In this document: piece by piece, positions 1-7,032 of the stretch
How positions within the stretch are numbered: position 1 is the first letter of the stretch
Layout: every line of letters starts with the position of its first letter
From: Candidatus Bipolaricaulota bacterium
GTDB taxonomy: Bacteria > Bipolaricaulota > Bipolaricaulia > UBA7950 > UBA9294
Direction: 5' to 3'
NCBI GenBank assembly: GCA_020350845.1
Contig: CP070725.1
Location: 1,671,807 to 1,679,198 of the forward strand
Length of the DNA: 7,392 bases
Notes under the pieces: model-generated
Databases searched by the model: none
The model's input: the letters and a program-made list of their open reading frames with translations, nothing else
What the model was told of the DNA's origin: nothing
Translations under genes and position numbers: made by a program

Positions 1-138
1 TACACGTATCTGTGGCCTGACGGTAGTGGTGGGACGAGCTACCAGGTGGGTCCTGATGCGCGAGGGACGTCGGGATCGGTGACGGTAGAGGTCACGGACG
101 GCGAGTTGTGCTGGGACGACGACACGTTGCCGTACAGC
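1..138 (+). repeat. Repeat copy 1: 138-bp perfect direct repeat inside the surface-protein gene
   Basis: By direct base-by-base reading, these 138 bp are identical to 238-375, giving a period of 237 bp (79 codons, in frame). The copy encodes the end of one SprB-like unit, from YTYLWPDG to WDDDTLPYS. It starts at the window edge, so the identical stretch and further copies may continue upstream. Confidence 0.95.
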
Positions 139-2424
139 GTGAACGACGAGCTTGTGGTGACGTTGACGCTGGAGTCGACCGACCACTGCAACGGGATTGT
201 GTACTTCAGTGCGTTGGCCGAGGGTGGCGACGGGAGCTACACGTATCTGTGGCCTGACGGTAGTGGTGGGACGAGCTACCAGGTGGGTCCTGATGCGCGA
301 GGGACGTCGGGATCGGTGACGGTAGAGGTCACGGACGGCGAGTTGTGCTGGGACGACGACACGTTGCCGTACAGCATCAACTACGAGCTCGTTGCGTCGA
401 TCGCGCGAACGGTCCCGGACCCGTGCACCGGCGAGATCTACTTCGGAGCTTCTGCCGTGGGCGGAGGCGGAGGGTACACCTACGTCTTCCACAACCTGCC
501 GGCCGGGGTCACGGACCACGGCGACGGCACGGCGAGCGGGGCGATTGGCAGCGGCTCGTACTCGGGGATCTACGTTACCGCGACGGACGCGAACCAGTGC
601 ACGGACGACTCCGATCCGCTTTCGTTCGACTACTTCCGACCGGAGCCTCGCCTCCTGCTCGGGAAGTACATCGTGGAGCAGACGCCTCACGTCATCGTGT
701 TCCACATCTCCGTGACCAACGGCGGGAACGTCCCGCTCACGAACGTCCGCGTACTCGACCCGCCTCTCGGGCTCGACGAGACGATTCCGGTGCTCGCACC
801 TGGTGCGTTCGTCGAGTACGAGCTGTCCTACGATCTCGACGACGACGTCGGGATCTTCTGCAACGAGGCGACGGCGTGGGCGGACGACGTCTGTGACAGC
901 CCCATCGGCCCGCTCTACGCGCAGGCCTGCGAGAGGCAGAACCGGCCGCCGGAGGCCTACGATCTCGAGCTGCGGACGTGCCGTCTGGGGTCGGAGGAGA
1001 ACCCGCTCGGCGAATGGATCACGTTCGAGATTCGGGCGACCGATCCGGATCTCGATCCGTCCGTCGATCCCTCCCATCCGACCTTCCATCACCTGACGTT
1101 CCCCGCGGACGGGCTGACGGCGCTATACGGCTCGGTCAGCGGTGACGTCGGCAATGTCACGTACTCCGCGGACGGCATTGCCTCCGTGACGCTGCACTAC
1201 GTCTCTCCGATCGACTTCGTCGGTGAAGACATCATCACCTTCGTCGTCGAGGATCCCTACGGGGCGCAGGACGTGGGCGTGGTGCGGATCCAGGTGGAGG
1301 AGTGCGATCCGATCCCCGGTGGCGCAGCCTTTGAGCCGATCATCAACGAGATCCAGTGGACGGGAACCGAGTTCAGCGAAGAGCACGAGTGGATCGAGCT
1401 GTTCAACCCGCTGGGAGGACCCATCGTTCTTGACGGATACACGGTGGCCTGGCGGGAGCGTCGAGCCGATGTTTCCGAGTTCCCGGGCGGATCGCTCGCG
1501 AGCTACGAGTCCTGGCTGCGGACCCTGACCCTGGAGGAGTTCATCCTCGATGCTGAGGTGCACGGTGTTGAGCACCACAGCGTGGAGCTCAACGGTGAGA
1601 TCGGTTCTCGAGACTACTTCCTGCTCGAGCGGCAAGTGGATGAGACGGTCAGCGATCTCGACGCGGATCTCGTCTACGAGCCGGAGCTGGACGACGACCT
1701 GCTCCTGGGTGACATCCGCGGCGAAGAGGTCTACCTGTTCAACGCGGATGGCGAGCTCGTATCCACTGCGAACACCCAGTATCCCACGGCGACAGGAGAC
1801 GTCTCAGGTCCTGTCATCCGCTGGCTCGGGTGGGCCGCGGGAGGCATTGTCGAGGATCACTGGGCGAGCATGGAGTTGATCGATCCGGCCCTGCTCGAGG
1901 GAACCGACGGGATTCCTGCCGGGATCGACCAAGACGAGTTCTGGGCGAACAACCACGGGATCTTCATCTACGGCGTCGATGCCGCGCGCGATCTGCTGAC
2001 CGCGACGGCGCGATACATCAACGAAGCGCTCATCCTGCGGCTGCTCCTCGACGAGGACTACGCCCCCGATCCGATCGTCGTGATCGCCGGGGAGACCACC
2101 GAGGTCACGGTAGCCCTGCGTGAGACGGAGGTCGAGGAGGAGGGTTATCCGCAGCCGCTGCTGTTCTCGGTCGTGCCGCTGCATTCGGACGAACCGATCC
2201 GCTGCCCGACCTTGTGCATCGCGGTGGAGCTCCTTGAGCTGCTGCTCGTCAAGGTGACGGAAGAGGTGGCTCCGATCGCCATCGTGAGCTGTGAGGACAC
2301 GGAGACCTGTCGCGTAACCGTTGATGTCACCGGCCTTGAGCTGGGCGACTACGAGCTGTTTGTCACCATGGGAGACGGTGTGGTCCACGGGATCCCGATC
2401 GTCGTGATCTCGGAAGAGGAGTAG
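1..2424 (+). CDS. Large multidomain extracellular/surface protein, 3' part (SprB-like repeats, DUF11, Ig-like, lamin-tail domain)
   Basis: The frame is open to the left window edge, so this is a 5'-truncated gene with 807 visible residues; the GTG at 46 lies inside a repeat and is not its start. Domains in visible numbering: residues 1-212 are SprB/PKD-like beta repeats of about 79 aa (motif GGDGSYTYLWPDG, later SGSVTVEVTDGELC), the third copy diverged; about 213-311 is a DUF11-like domain (VTNGGNVPLTNVRVLD); 314-434 is a cadherin/Ig-like domain (opens NRPPEA, closes IDFVGEDIITFVVEDPYG); about 444-678 is a lamin-tail domain (IINEIQW, EWIELFNP, later WASMELIDP and WANNHGIF); 679-807 is unrecognised. 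The protein is acidic with about 14 cysteines, which suits disulfides outside the cytoplasm. No C-terminal membrane anchor, LPXTG or PEP-CTERM signal is visible; it ends in EEE. The signal peptide would lie upstream. A role in adhesion or envelope structure is inference; the exact function is unknown. Confidence 0.85.
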   Translation, partial: YTYLWPDGSGGTSYQVGPDARGTSGSVTVEVTDGELCWDDDTLPYSVNDELVVTLTLESTDHCNGIVYFSALAEGGDGSYTYLWPDGSGGTSYQVGPDARGTSGSVTVEVTDGELCWDDDTLPYSINYELVASIARTVPDPCTGEIYFGASAVGGGGGYTYVFHNLPAGVTDHGDGTASGAIGSGSYSGIYVTATDANQCTDDSDPLSFDYFRPEPRLLLGKYIVEQTPHVIVFHISVTNGGNVPLTNVRVLDPPLGLDETIPVLAPGAFVEYELSYDLDDDVGIFCNEATAWADDVCDSPIGPLYAQACERQNRPPEAYDLELRTCRLGSEENPLGEWITFEIRATDPDLDPSVDPSHPTFHHLTFPADGLTALYGSVSGDVGNVTYSADGIASVTLHYVSPIDFVGEDIITFVVEDPYGAQDVGVVRIQVEECDPIPGGAAFEPIINEIQWTGTEFSEEHEWIELFNPLGGPIVLDGYTVAWRERRADVSEFPGGSLASYESWLRTLTLEEFILDAEVHGVEHHSVELNGEIGSRDYFLLERQVDETVSDLDADLVYEPELDDDLLLGDIRGEEVYLFNADGELVSTANTQYPTATGDVSGPVIRWLGWAAGGIVEDHWASMELIDPALLEGTDGIPAGIDQDEFWANNHGIFIYGVDAARDLLTATARYINEALILRLLLDEDYAPDPIVVIAGETTEVTVALRETEVEEEGYPQPLLFSVVPLHSDEPIRCPTLCIAVELLELLLVKVTEEVAPIAIVSCEDTETCRVTVDVTGLELGDYELFVTMGDGVVHGIPIVVISEEE
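238..375 (+). repeat. Repeat copy 2: 138-bp perfect direct repeat
   Basis: Identical to 1-138. The full unit can be framed as 148-384 (79 aa, beginning ELVVTLTLE). The next unit, 385 to about 636, has the same plan but has diverged in sequence: it begins ELVASIA, has TYVFHN in place of TYLWPD, and ends with TDANQC in place of TDGELC. Each complete unit carries two cysteines at matching positions (DHC/ELC and DPC/NQC), possibly a disulfide pair. Confidence 0.95.
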
Positions 2425-2450
2425 CTGGATCCAAGCGTAGATCGTATCTC

Positions 2451-2490
2451 GGGGCGCGCGACGGGTATCCGCTGCGCGCCCCTTCTTCTT
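2451..2490 (+). terminator. Intrinsic terminator after the surface-protein gene
   Basis: A 9-bp perfect GC stem pairs GGGGCGCGC (2451-2459) with GCGCGCCCC (2474-2482). A second short stem, CGG/CCG (2462-2464 with 2469-2471), sits inside the loop, and a pyrimidine tract TTCTTCTT (2483-2490) follows. It begins 26 bp after the TAG stop at 2422-2424 and should separate this gene from plsY. The tail is not pure T, so efficiency is uncertain. Confidence 0.8.
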
Positions 2491-2568
2491 GGGGTGGACT
2501 CGCAGCGTGGCCCCGGCCCGTGCCTGAAGCGACACGTGAACGGACAGGTTTCGGCTCGCCGAGTTCCC

Positions 2569-2598
2569 TTGGGGGCGAGCGCCGGGAAGGCGTAGAAT
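2569..2598 (+). promoter_or_regulatory. Putative sigma70-type promoter of plsY with -10 close to the start codon
   Basis: TAGAAT at 2593-2598 is one mismatch from the -10 consensus. A weak -35 candidate, TTGGGG (2569-2574), lies 18 bp upstream. The -10 ends only 6 nt before the plsY ATG at 2605, so transcription would begin at or next to the start codon and give a leaderless or nearly leaderless mRNA. The -10 call is moderate and the -35 is poor. Confidence 0.4.
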
Positions 2599-2604
2599 CG
2601 GCCC

Positions 2605-3252
2605 ATGGGGATCCTTCTGAGACTGCTCCTGGCCTATCTCCTGGGCGCCTTTCCCACGGCACTCGTGATCGGGCGAGTGACCCGTGGGATCGACATTCGC
2701 GACCACGGCAGCGGGAACGCAGGGGCGACGAACGCCTGGCGTGTCCTCGGGTGGAAGGCGGGAATCTCCGTACTCCTTGTCGACATGGCGAAGGGGGCGC
2801 TGGCCGCGGCGGCGGTGTCGCGCATTCCGCTCGGGACCGGCGGACTCGATCCGACGGCGCTCGCGCTCTTGTGCGGGGTGGTCGCCGTCCTCGGCCACGT
2901 ATTCCCTGTCTATACCCGCTTCCGCGGCGGGAAGGGCGTCGCCACCGCCGGGGGCATGCTCTTTGCGGTCGCGCCGATTCCGATGGCGATCTCCCTCGGG
3001 CTCTTCCTCCTGGCGGTGACGACGACGGGACGCATCTCCGTCGGCTCTCTTGCCGCTGCTGTGGGGATCCCGGTCTGTGTCGGACTGCTGCGGATGCCCG
3101 GAGGGGCTCGCTACCCCGCCTATCTCCTCGGCCTGACGGCGGCGCTCGCGGCGTTCATCTTCTGGACGCACCGGTCGAATCTGCGGCGGCTGCTTCGCGG
3201 GGAGGAACGCGTCTTCCGGCGCCTGCAGCTGTGGCGGCTGTTGCGGCGCTAG
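2605..3252 (+). CDS. plsY: Acyl-phosphate:glycerol-3-phosphate acyltransferase PlsY
   Basis: PlsY is an inner-membrane enzyme that moves the acyl group from acyl-phosphate (made by PlsX) to the sn-1 position of glycerol-3-phosphate, giving lysophosphatidate, the first step of phospholipid synthesis. At 215 aa the length is normal for the family. All three family motifs are present: GSGNAGATN (35-43), the GHVFP...RFRGGKGVAT loop (97-114; GGKG for phosphate binding) and HRSNLRRLLRGEE (189-201). Several hydrophobic spans are visible (about 2-22, 52-70, 84-101, 119-140, 144-163, 171-188). The start is well fixed: an in-frame TAG at 2593 excludes any upstream start, and residues 1-25 match a typical PlsY N-terminus. 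No convincing Shine-Dalgarno is present; the best purine run, GGGAAGG (2583-2589), is 15 nt away. No plsX partner is in the window. No clear terminator follows before ftsH. Confidence 0.96.
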   Translation: MGILLRLLLAYLLGAFPTALVIGRVTRGIDIRDHGSGNAGATNAWRVLGWKAGISVLLVDMAKGALAAAAVSRIPLGTGGLDPTALALLCGVVAVLGHVFPVYTRFRGGKGVATAGGMLFAVAPIPMAISLGLFLLAVTTTGRISVGSLAAAVGIPVCVGLLRMPGGARYPAYLLGLTAALAAFIFWTHRSNLRRLLRGEERVFRRLQLWRLLRR

Positions 3253-3302
3253 CCAGGCGGCGATTTCTCGGCACACGCCGTACCGCCCAAGAATAGGGAC
3301 AT

Positions 3303-3352
3303 TAGACGCCCTTCCCTGGGGATGGTACAATTCTCTGTGGCGGGCCGAGGAG
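3303..3352 (+). promoter_or_regulatory. Putative sigma70 promoter and Shine-Dalgarno of ftsH
   Basis: A -35-like TAGACG (3303-3308, four of six consensus bases) is followed by a 17-bp spacer and TACAAT (3326-3331, five of six). The surroundings are AT-richer than the window as a whole. Transcription would start near 3338. A strong Shine-Dalgarno, GAGGAG (3347-3352), lies 7 nt before the ATG at 3360. This promoter probably drives ftsH, dxr and the zinc-protein gene together. Confidence 0.55.
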
Positions 3353-3359
3353 TTCACGG

Positions 3360-5213
3360 ATGGAACGAGATCCACAGCGCGAGCAGCGCAACCGGAATTT
3401 GAGGAACATCGCCTTTGTCGCGGTGCTCGTGATCATCGGGCTGATCGTGATCCAGTCCTGGTTGAGCGGGAACCGCTCCCGGAACGAGATCGACTACACG
3501 TCGTTCATCGAGAAGGTGGAGAACGGCGAGATCCGCGAGATCACGATTAGGGACGGCCGCGGAGAGGCGACGACCGTCGACAACGACGCGGTCGTCGTCC
3601 AGTTCCCACCCGGCGATTCGAGCGAGTACGTCGCCTGGCTGCGGGACAGTGTCGACCGCAACGGACGACCGATCACGGTGCAGTTCGAGCCGTCTTCGGA
3701 CGGGAACTGGTTCGTGACCATCCTCGTCTCCCTCCTGCCGATCATTCTCGTGCTCGCGGTCCTGTTCTACATCATCCGCCGGACCCAAGGCGGAGGTGCA
3801 CTCGCCTTCGGGCAATCGAAGGCGAAGCTCGTCCATCCCGAGTCGACGAGGGTCACCTTTGATGACGTCGCGGGAATGGACGAGGTCAAGGAGGAGGTCC
3901 AGGAGGTCGTCGACTTCCTCAAGGACCAGAAGCGGTTCGCGCGTCTCGGCGCGGAGATCCCCAAGGGCGTCCTTCTCGTCGGCGCGCCGGGAACCGGCAA
4001 GACGCTGCTTGCGAAGGCGATCGCCGGAGAGGCGAAGGTCCCGTTCTTCTCGATCAGCGGGTCGGACTTCGTCGAGATGTTTGTCGGCGTCGGCGCGGCG
4101 CGGGTGAGGGACATGTTCGAGAAGGCGAAGCGCAGCGCCCCGTGCATCATCTTCGTGGACGAGATCGACGCCGTCGGCCGCAAGCGTGGCGCCGGCCTCG
4201 GTGGAGGACACGACGAACGCGAGCAGACGCTGAATCAACTCCTTGCGGAGATGGACGGCTTCCAGTCGAACCAGGGCGTGATCATCCTCGCCGCGACGAA
4301 CCGCCCCGATGTTCTCGATTCGGCGCTGCTGCGACCGGGTCGCTTCGACCGCCGGGTCGTCATCCCCGCTCCCGCGATGAAGGAGCGCGAAGCGATCCTC
4401 AAGGTGCACATGCGGGGCAAGAAGATCGCCGACGACATCGACCTCGGCGTTCTCGCACGGCGCACGGGAGGCTGGGTCGGGGCACACCTGCGCAACCTGT
4501 GCAACGAGGCCGCTCTGCTCGCCGCGCGCCACGACAAGCCCGAGATCACGATGGAGGACTTCGAGGAGGCCGCCGACCGCGTCGAGCTCGGACTGAAGCG
4601 CAAGAGCCTCGTGCTCACGGCGGCCGAGCGCGACCGGCTTGCCTACCACGAGAGCGGACACGCCCTCCTCGGCCACCTGCTGAACAAGGAGTGGCCGGTC
4701 CATACGCTGTCGATCATCCCCCGCTCACACGGTGCGCTCGGATATACGGCGTCGTTGCCGCAGGAGGAGCGGTTCACGACGACCGAGTCGGAGCTGCGGA
4801 ACTGGTTGGTCTCGATCCTCGGAGGACTGGCGGCCGAGGAGATCGTCTACGAGGAGCACTCGAGCGGTGCCGAGGGCGATCTCCGCCAGGCGACGCACGT
4901 CGCCAAGGAGATGGTCGTGCAGTACGGAATGAGCGAGACCCTCGGTCCGATCAGCCTCGCTCGGGAGCGGGTCGATGTCTTCCTCGGGGAGGAGATCGTG
5001 AAAAGCGACGAGCACTCCGAGGAGCTCTCGTCGCTTGTCGATCGCGAGATCCGCTCGCTCCTGATCCGCTCCTACGAGCGGGCGAAGGAGCTTCTCACGA
5101 AGCACCGCGGCGTCCTCGACCGCCTCGCGCACGAGGTCCTCGAGCGCGAGGTCATCGCCGGGGACGAGCTGCGCACGCTGTTCTCGGAGATCATCCCCGA
5201 GCCTGCGGTGTAG
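3360..5213 (+). CDS. ftsH: ATP-dependent zinc metalloprotease FtsH
   Basis: FtsH is a membrane-anchored AAA+ protease that forms hexamers, pulls membrane and short-lived cytosolic proteins through its pore and degrades them. The 617 aa are a normal length. Order: TM1 (about 17-34), extracytoplasmic domain (35-115), TM2 (about 117-139), AAA+ module with Walker A GAPGTGKT (208-215), pore loop MFVGVGA (240-246), Walker B IIFVDEID (263-270), and second region of homology from TNRPD to RFDR with candidate arginine fingers R328 and R331. The M41 protease domain has HESGH (430-434; usually HEAGH) and a third zinc ligand D507 in [10 protein letters not shown]. Oddities: the near-invariant FSGADL after the AAA core reads WVGAHL (372-377), putting His376 where Asp is usual, and HESGH replaces HEAGH. 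The ATG has a good Shine-Dalgarno. dxr begins 2 nt after its stop. Confidence 0.97.
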   Translation: MERDPQREQRNRNLRNIAFVAVLVIIGLIVIQSWLSGNRSRNEIDYTSFIEKVENGEIREITIRDGRGEATTVDNDAVVVQFPPGDSSEYVAWLRDSVDRNGRPITVQFEPSSDGNWFVTILVSLLPIILVLAVLFYIIRRTQGGGALAFGQSKAKLVHPESTRVTFDDVAGMDEVKEEVQEVVDFLKDQKRFARLGAEIPKGVLLVGAPGTGKTLLAKAIAGEAKVPFFSISGSDFVEMFVGVGAARVRDMFEKAKRSAPCIIFVDEIDAVGRKRGAGLGGGHDEREQTLNQLLAEMDGFQSNQGVIILAATNRPDVLDSALLRPGRFDRRVVIPAPAMKEREAILKVHMRGKKIADDIDLGVLARRTGGWVGAHLRNLCNEAALLAARHDKPEITMEDFEEAADRVELGLKRKSLVLTAAERDRLAYHESGHALLGHLLNKEWPVHTLSIIPRSHGALGYTASLPQEERFTTTESELRNWLVSILGGLAAEEIVYEEHSSGAEGDLRQATHVAKEMVVQYGMSETLGPISLARERVDVFLGEEIVKSDEHSEELSSLVDREIRSLLIRSYERAKELLTKHRGVLDRLAHEVLEREVIAGDELRTLFSEIIPEPAV

Positions 5214-5215
5214 GC

Positions 5216-6400
5216 GTGTCCTCCCCTGAGCACATCGTCCTTCTCGGCTCAACGGGCTCCATCGGGACCCAGACCCTCGACGTCGTCCGCCGGATGCGAG
5301 CGTGCGGGGAGGCCGTCGACATCGTTGCCCTCGCCGCCGGCCGCAATGCCGATCGCCTCGCCGATCAGGTCTCCGAGTTCGGTCCGGAACGGGTCGTCGT
5401 CGCCGACGACGCCACGGCGGACGCGGTCCGCCGTCGGCACCCACGGCTACCGATCGCCGTCGGTGAGGAGGCGCTCGCCGATCTCGCGGGGACCGTCGAC
5501 GCGGGGATCGTCGTCAACGCCGTCGTCGGTGCTCGAGGGCTCCTCCCCACCCTGGCCGCGCTCGAGCGGGGGCGCGTCGTTGCCCTCGCGAACAAGGAGA
5601 GCCTTGTGGTCGGGGGAGAACTGATCGCGGAGTGCCTTCGATCCGGTGAGGGGGAGATCCGTCCGATCGACAGCGAGCACAGCGCGCTCGTGCAATGCCT
5701 TCGAGCGGGGGAACGCGGGGAGGTGCGCCGCCTGGTCCTCACCGCTTCAGGGGGGGCGCTTCTGGACGCTCCACCGGAGGCCCTGCCCGCGATCACGCCG
5801 GAGGATGTCCTCGCCCATCCCGCGTGGAGCATGGGGCATCGGGTGACGGTCGATTCCGCGACGATGGTGAACAAGGCCCTCGAGGTGATCGAGGCGCACT
5901 TCCTGTTCGAGCTCCCCTACGAGCAGATCGACGTCCTCGTCCAGCCCGGCGCCACGACGCATGCCCTGGTGGAGTTCTCCGACGGCGCGTGGATCTCGCA
6001 GTTGGCGCCGACGGACATGCGGCTTCCGATCGCCTATGCGCTCGGCGCCGGGCGGCGTCTCGATCTCGGGCTTTCTCGCCTCGGGACCGACGAGCTGCGC
6101 GAGCTGCGCTTCCTGCCGGTGGACGGCGAACGCTTCCCGGCGTTTCACACCATGCTCGGGGCCGCCCGTCACGGCGCGGCTGCCCGCGCCGTAGTGAATG
6201 CCGCGGACGAGGTGCTCGTCGAGCGCTTCCTCGACGGGGATCTGGCGTTCCCCGGGATCGCCGCCGGCCTCGACGCCGCTCTTCGCGAATGGCGCGCGGT
6301 GCACGCGTCCGCTCCACCGGGCGACGACTTGACGACGCTTCTTGACGCCGATCGCCGCGGGCGCGAGGCGGCGCAGCGCTACGTCGAGGAGGGAAGATGA
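5216..6400 (+). CDS. dxr: 1-deoxy-D-xylulose 5-phosphate reductoisomerase (Dxr/IspC)
   Basis: Dxr converts 1-deoxy-D-xylulose 5-phosphate to 2-C-methyl-D-erythritol 4-phosphate with NADPH and a divalent metal, the committed step of the MEP isoprenoid pathway, in the cytosol. At 394 aa the length is typical. Visible: NADPH-binding GSTGSIG (11-17); ALANKESLV (123-131); metal ligands D152 and E154 in PIDSEHSAL, and E223; TASGG (176-180); the catalytic flap HPAWSMG (201-207); and DSATMVNKALEVIEAHFLF (213-231). I chose GTG at 5216 because it lies 2 nt after the ftsH stop and puts the GSTGSIG motif at the usual distance. The frame is open far upstream, but that stretch is ftsH in another frame. The Shine-Dalgarno is weak, suggesting translational coupling to ftsH. 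Oddities: the conserved HPQS-type motif reads QPGA (243-246), although the following His249 is kept, and SGGPF reads SGGAL. The stop overlaps the next start (ATGA). Confidence 0.95.
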   Translation: MSSPEHIVLLGSTGSIGTQTLDVVRRMRACGEAVDIVALAAGRNADRLADQVSEFGPERVVVADDATADAVRRRHPRLPIAVGEEALADLAGTVDAGIVVNAVVGARGLLPTLAALERGRVVALANKESLVVGGELIAECLRSGEGEIRPIDSEHSALVQCLRAGERGEVRRLVLTASGGALLDAPPEALPAITPEDVLAHPAWSMGHRVTVDSATMVNKALEVIEAHFLFELPYEQIDVLVQPGATTHALVEFSDGAWISQLAPTDMRLPIAYALGAGRRLDLGLSRLGTDELRELRFLPVDGERFPAFHTMLGAARHGAAARAVVNAADEVLVERFLDGDLAFPGIAAGLDAALREWRAVHASAPPGDDLTTLLDADRRGREAAQRYVEEGR

Positions 6401-7032
6401 AGTCGACCTGCGCGCACTGCGGCAAGCGCAGGGGAGCCCGGAACTGCCCCGCGCTCGGTGCGGCCGTCTGTGCCCGCTGCTGCGGTGCCGATCGGTTGGT
6501 GCGCATCCAGTGCCCGGCGTCGTGCGTTCATCTTCAGGCTCACGAGCCGTTCCAGCTGCAGCGTCAGGGAGAGCGCTACCGCGACGCGTGGTGGGGCGAG
6601 GTCCGCGGGATCTCCAAAGAGGAAGTCCTCGCGCTGAACCTCCTCGAGCGATGCCTCGTGCACGCGCTGTCCCAGGAGCAGCACGCGACGGACGGGGATG
6701 CCGAACGTGCCCTCCACGAACTCGAAGCCCGCTTGAGCCCGATCGAGATCGTCTCGGCGGCGACGACCCCGCTCGCTCGCGCCCTGCTGTCTGCGGTGGA
6801 AGAGGTCGTGACCGGCGGCGGTGGATCGAAGGAGATGGTCCGGGAGGCGATCCCCCGAGCCCTGCGGATCCTCGACGCGCTCCGCGACGAGGAGTCGCTG
6901 CGCGCCTTCGTGCGCGGCCTCGTGGCCTGGGTGGCGGCTCAGCCTCCGCCGTCGAGCAGAAAGCGAAGCGGACTGATCGTCACTCCGGAGGAGCTTCGTG
7001 CCGCCCAAGAAGGAGGCGGTGCAGCCCGCTGA
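6397..7032 (+). CDS. Uncharacterised cysteine-rich, probably zinc-binding protein
   Basis: A 211-aa soluble protein whose function I do not recognise. The first 46 residues hold eight cysteines: CAHC (5, 8), C17 in NCPAL, CARCC (25, 28, 29), C39 and C43 in CPASC. Their spacing suits two zinc-binding sites, and a sequence of the kind CxxC...CP.L...C..CCG..R...CP..C is one I associate with unannotated bacterial proteins. The remainder (about 50-211) is predicted mostly alpha-helical, with acidic/amphipathic stretches such as SKEEVLALNLLERCL and no membrane segment. The ATG overlaps the dxr stop (ATGA), and a strong GAGGAGG (6386-6392) lies 4 nt upstream, so it is the third gene of the ftsH operon and likely translationally coupled. 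Its last 53 bp overlap the convergent murJ gene. A nucleic-acid or protein-binding role is possible from the zinc motifs but unproven. Confidence 0.8.
   Translation: MKSTCAHCGKRRGARNCPALGAAVCARCCGADRLVRIQCPASCVHLQAHEPFQLQRQGERYRDAWWGEVRGISKEEVLALNLLERCLVHALSQEQHATDGDAERALHELEARLSPIEIVSAATTPLARALLSAVEEVVTGGGGSKEMVREAIPRALRILDALRDEESLRAFVRGLVAWVAAQPPPSSRKRSGLIVTPEELRAAQEGGGAAR

Noticed and set aside
46..48. GTG as the start of the first gene
   Set aside because: The frame is open upstream to base 1, and the GTG lies in the middle of a repeat whose second copy (from 238) is internal to the gene.
1..375. Possible CRISPR or non-coding tandem repeat
   Set aside because: The period is 237 bp, a multiple of three, the frame stays open through all copies, and the translation is a typical exported beta-repeat; this is a protein repeat.
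3256..3287. Possible terminator hairpin after plsY (GGCGG with CCGCC)
   Set aside because: Only about 5 bp of stem with a large loop and no T-tract; too weak to call.
1804..3375. 523-codon minus-strand frame spanning the end of the surface gene, the terminator and plsY
   Set aside because: It crosses a terminator and two supported plus-strand genes, and its translation is low-complexity and Arg-rich with no family signature.
3354..4703. 449-codon minus-strand frame opposite ftsH
   Set aside because: An antisense shadow produced by high GC and few stops; the translation shows no domain and the plus strand is a certain gene.
4142..5215. Long open frame upstream of and continuous with dxr (a 752-codon frame in total)
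   Set aside because: It is the +2 shadow of ftsH: rich in Arg/Pro with no recognisable domain, while ftsH in the other frame has every family motif. Dxr homology begins just after 5216.
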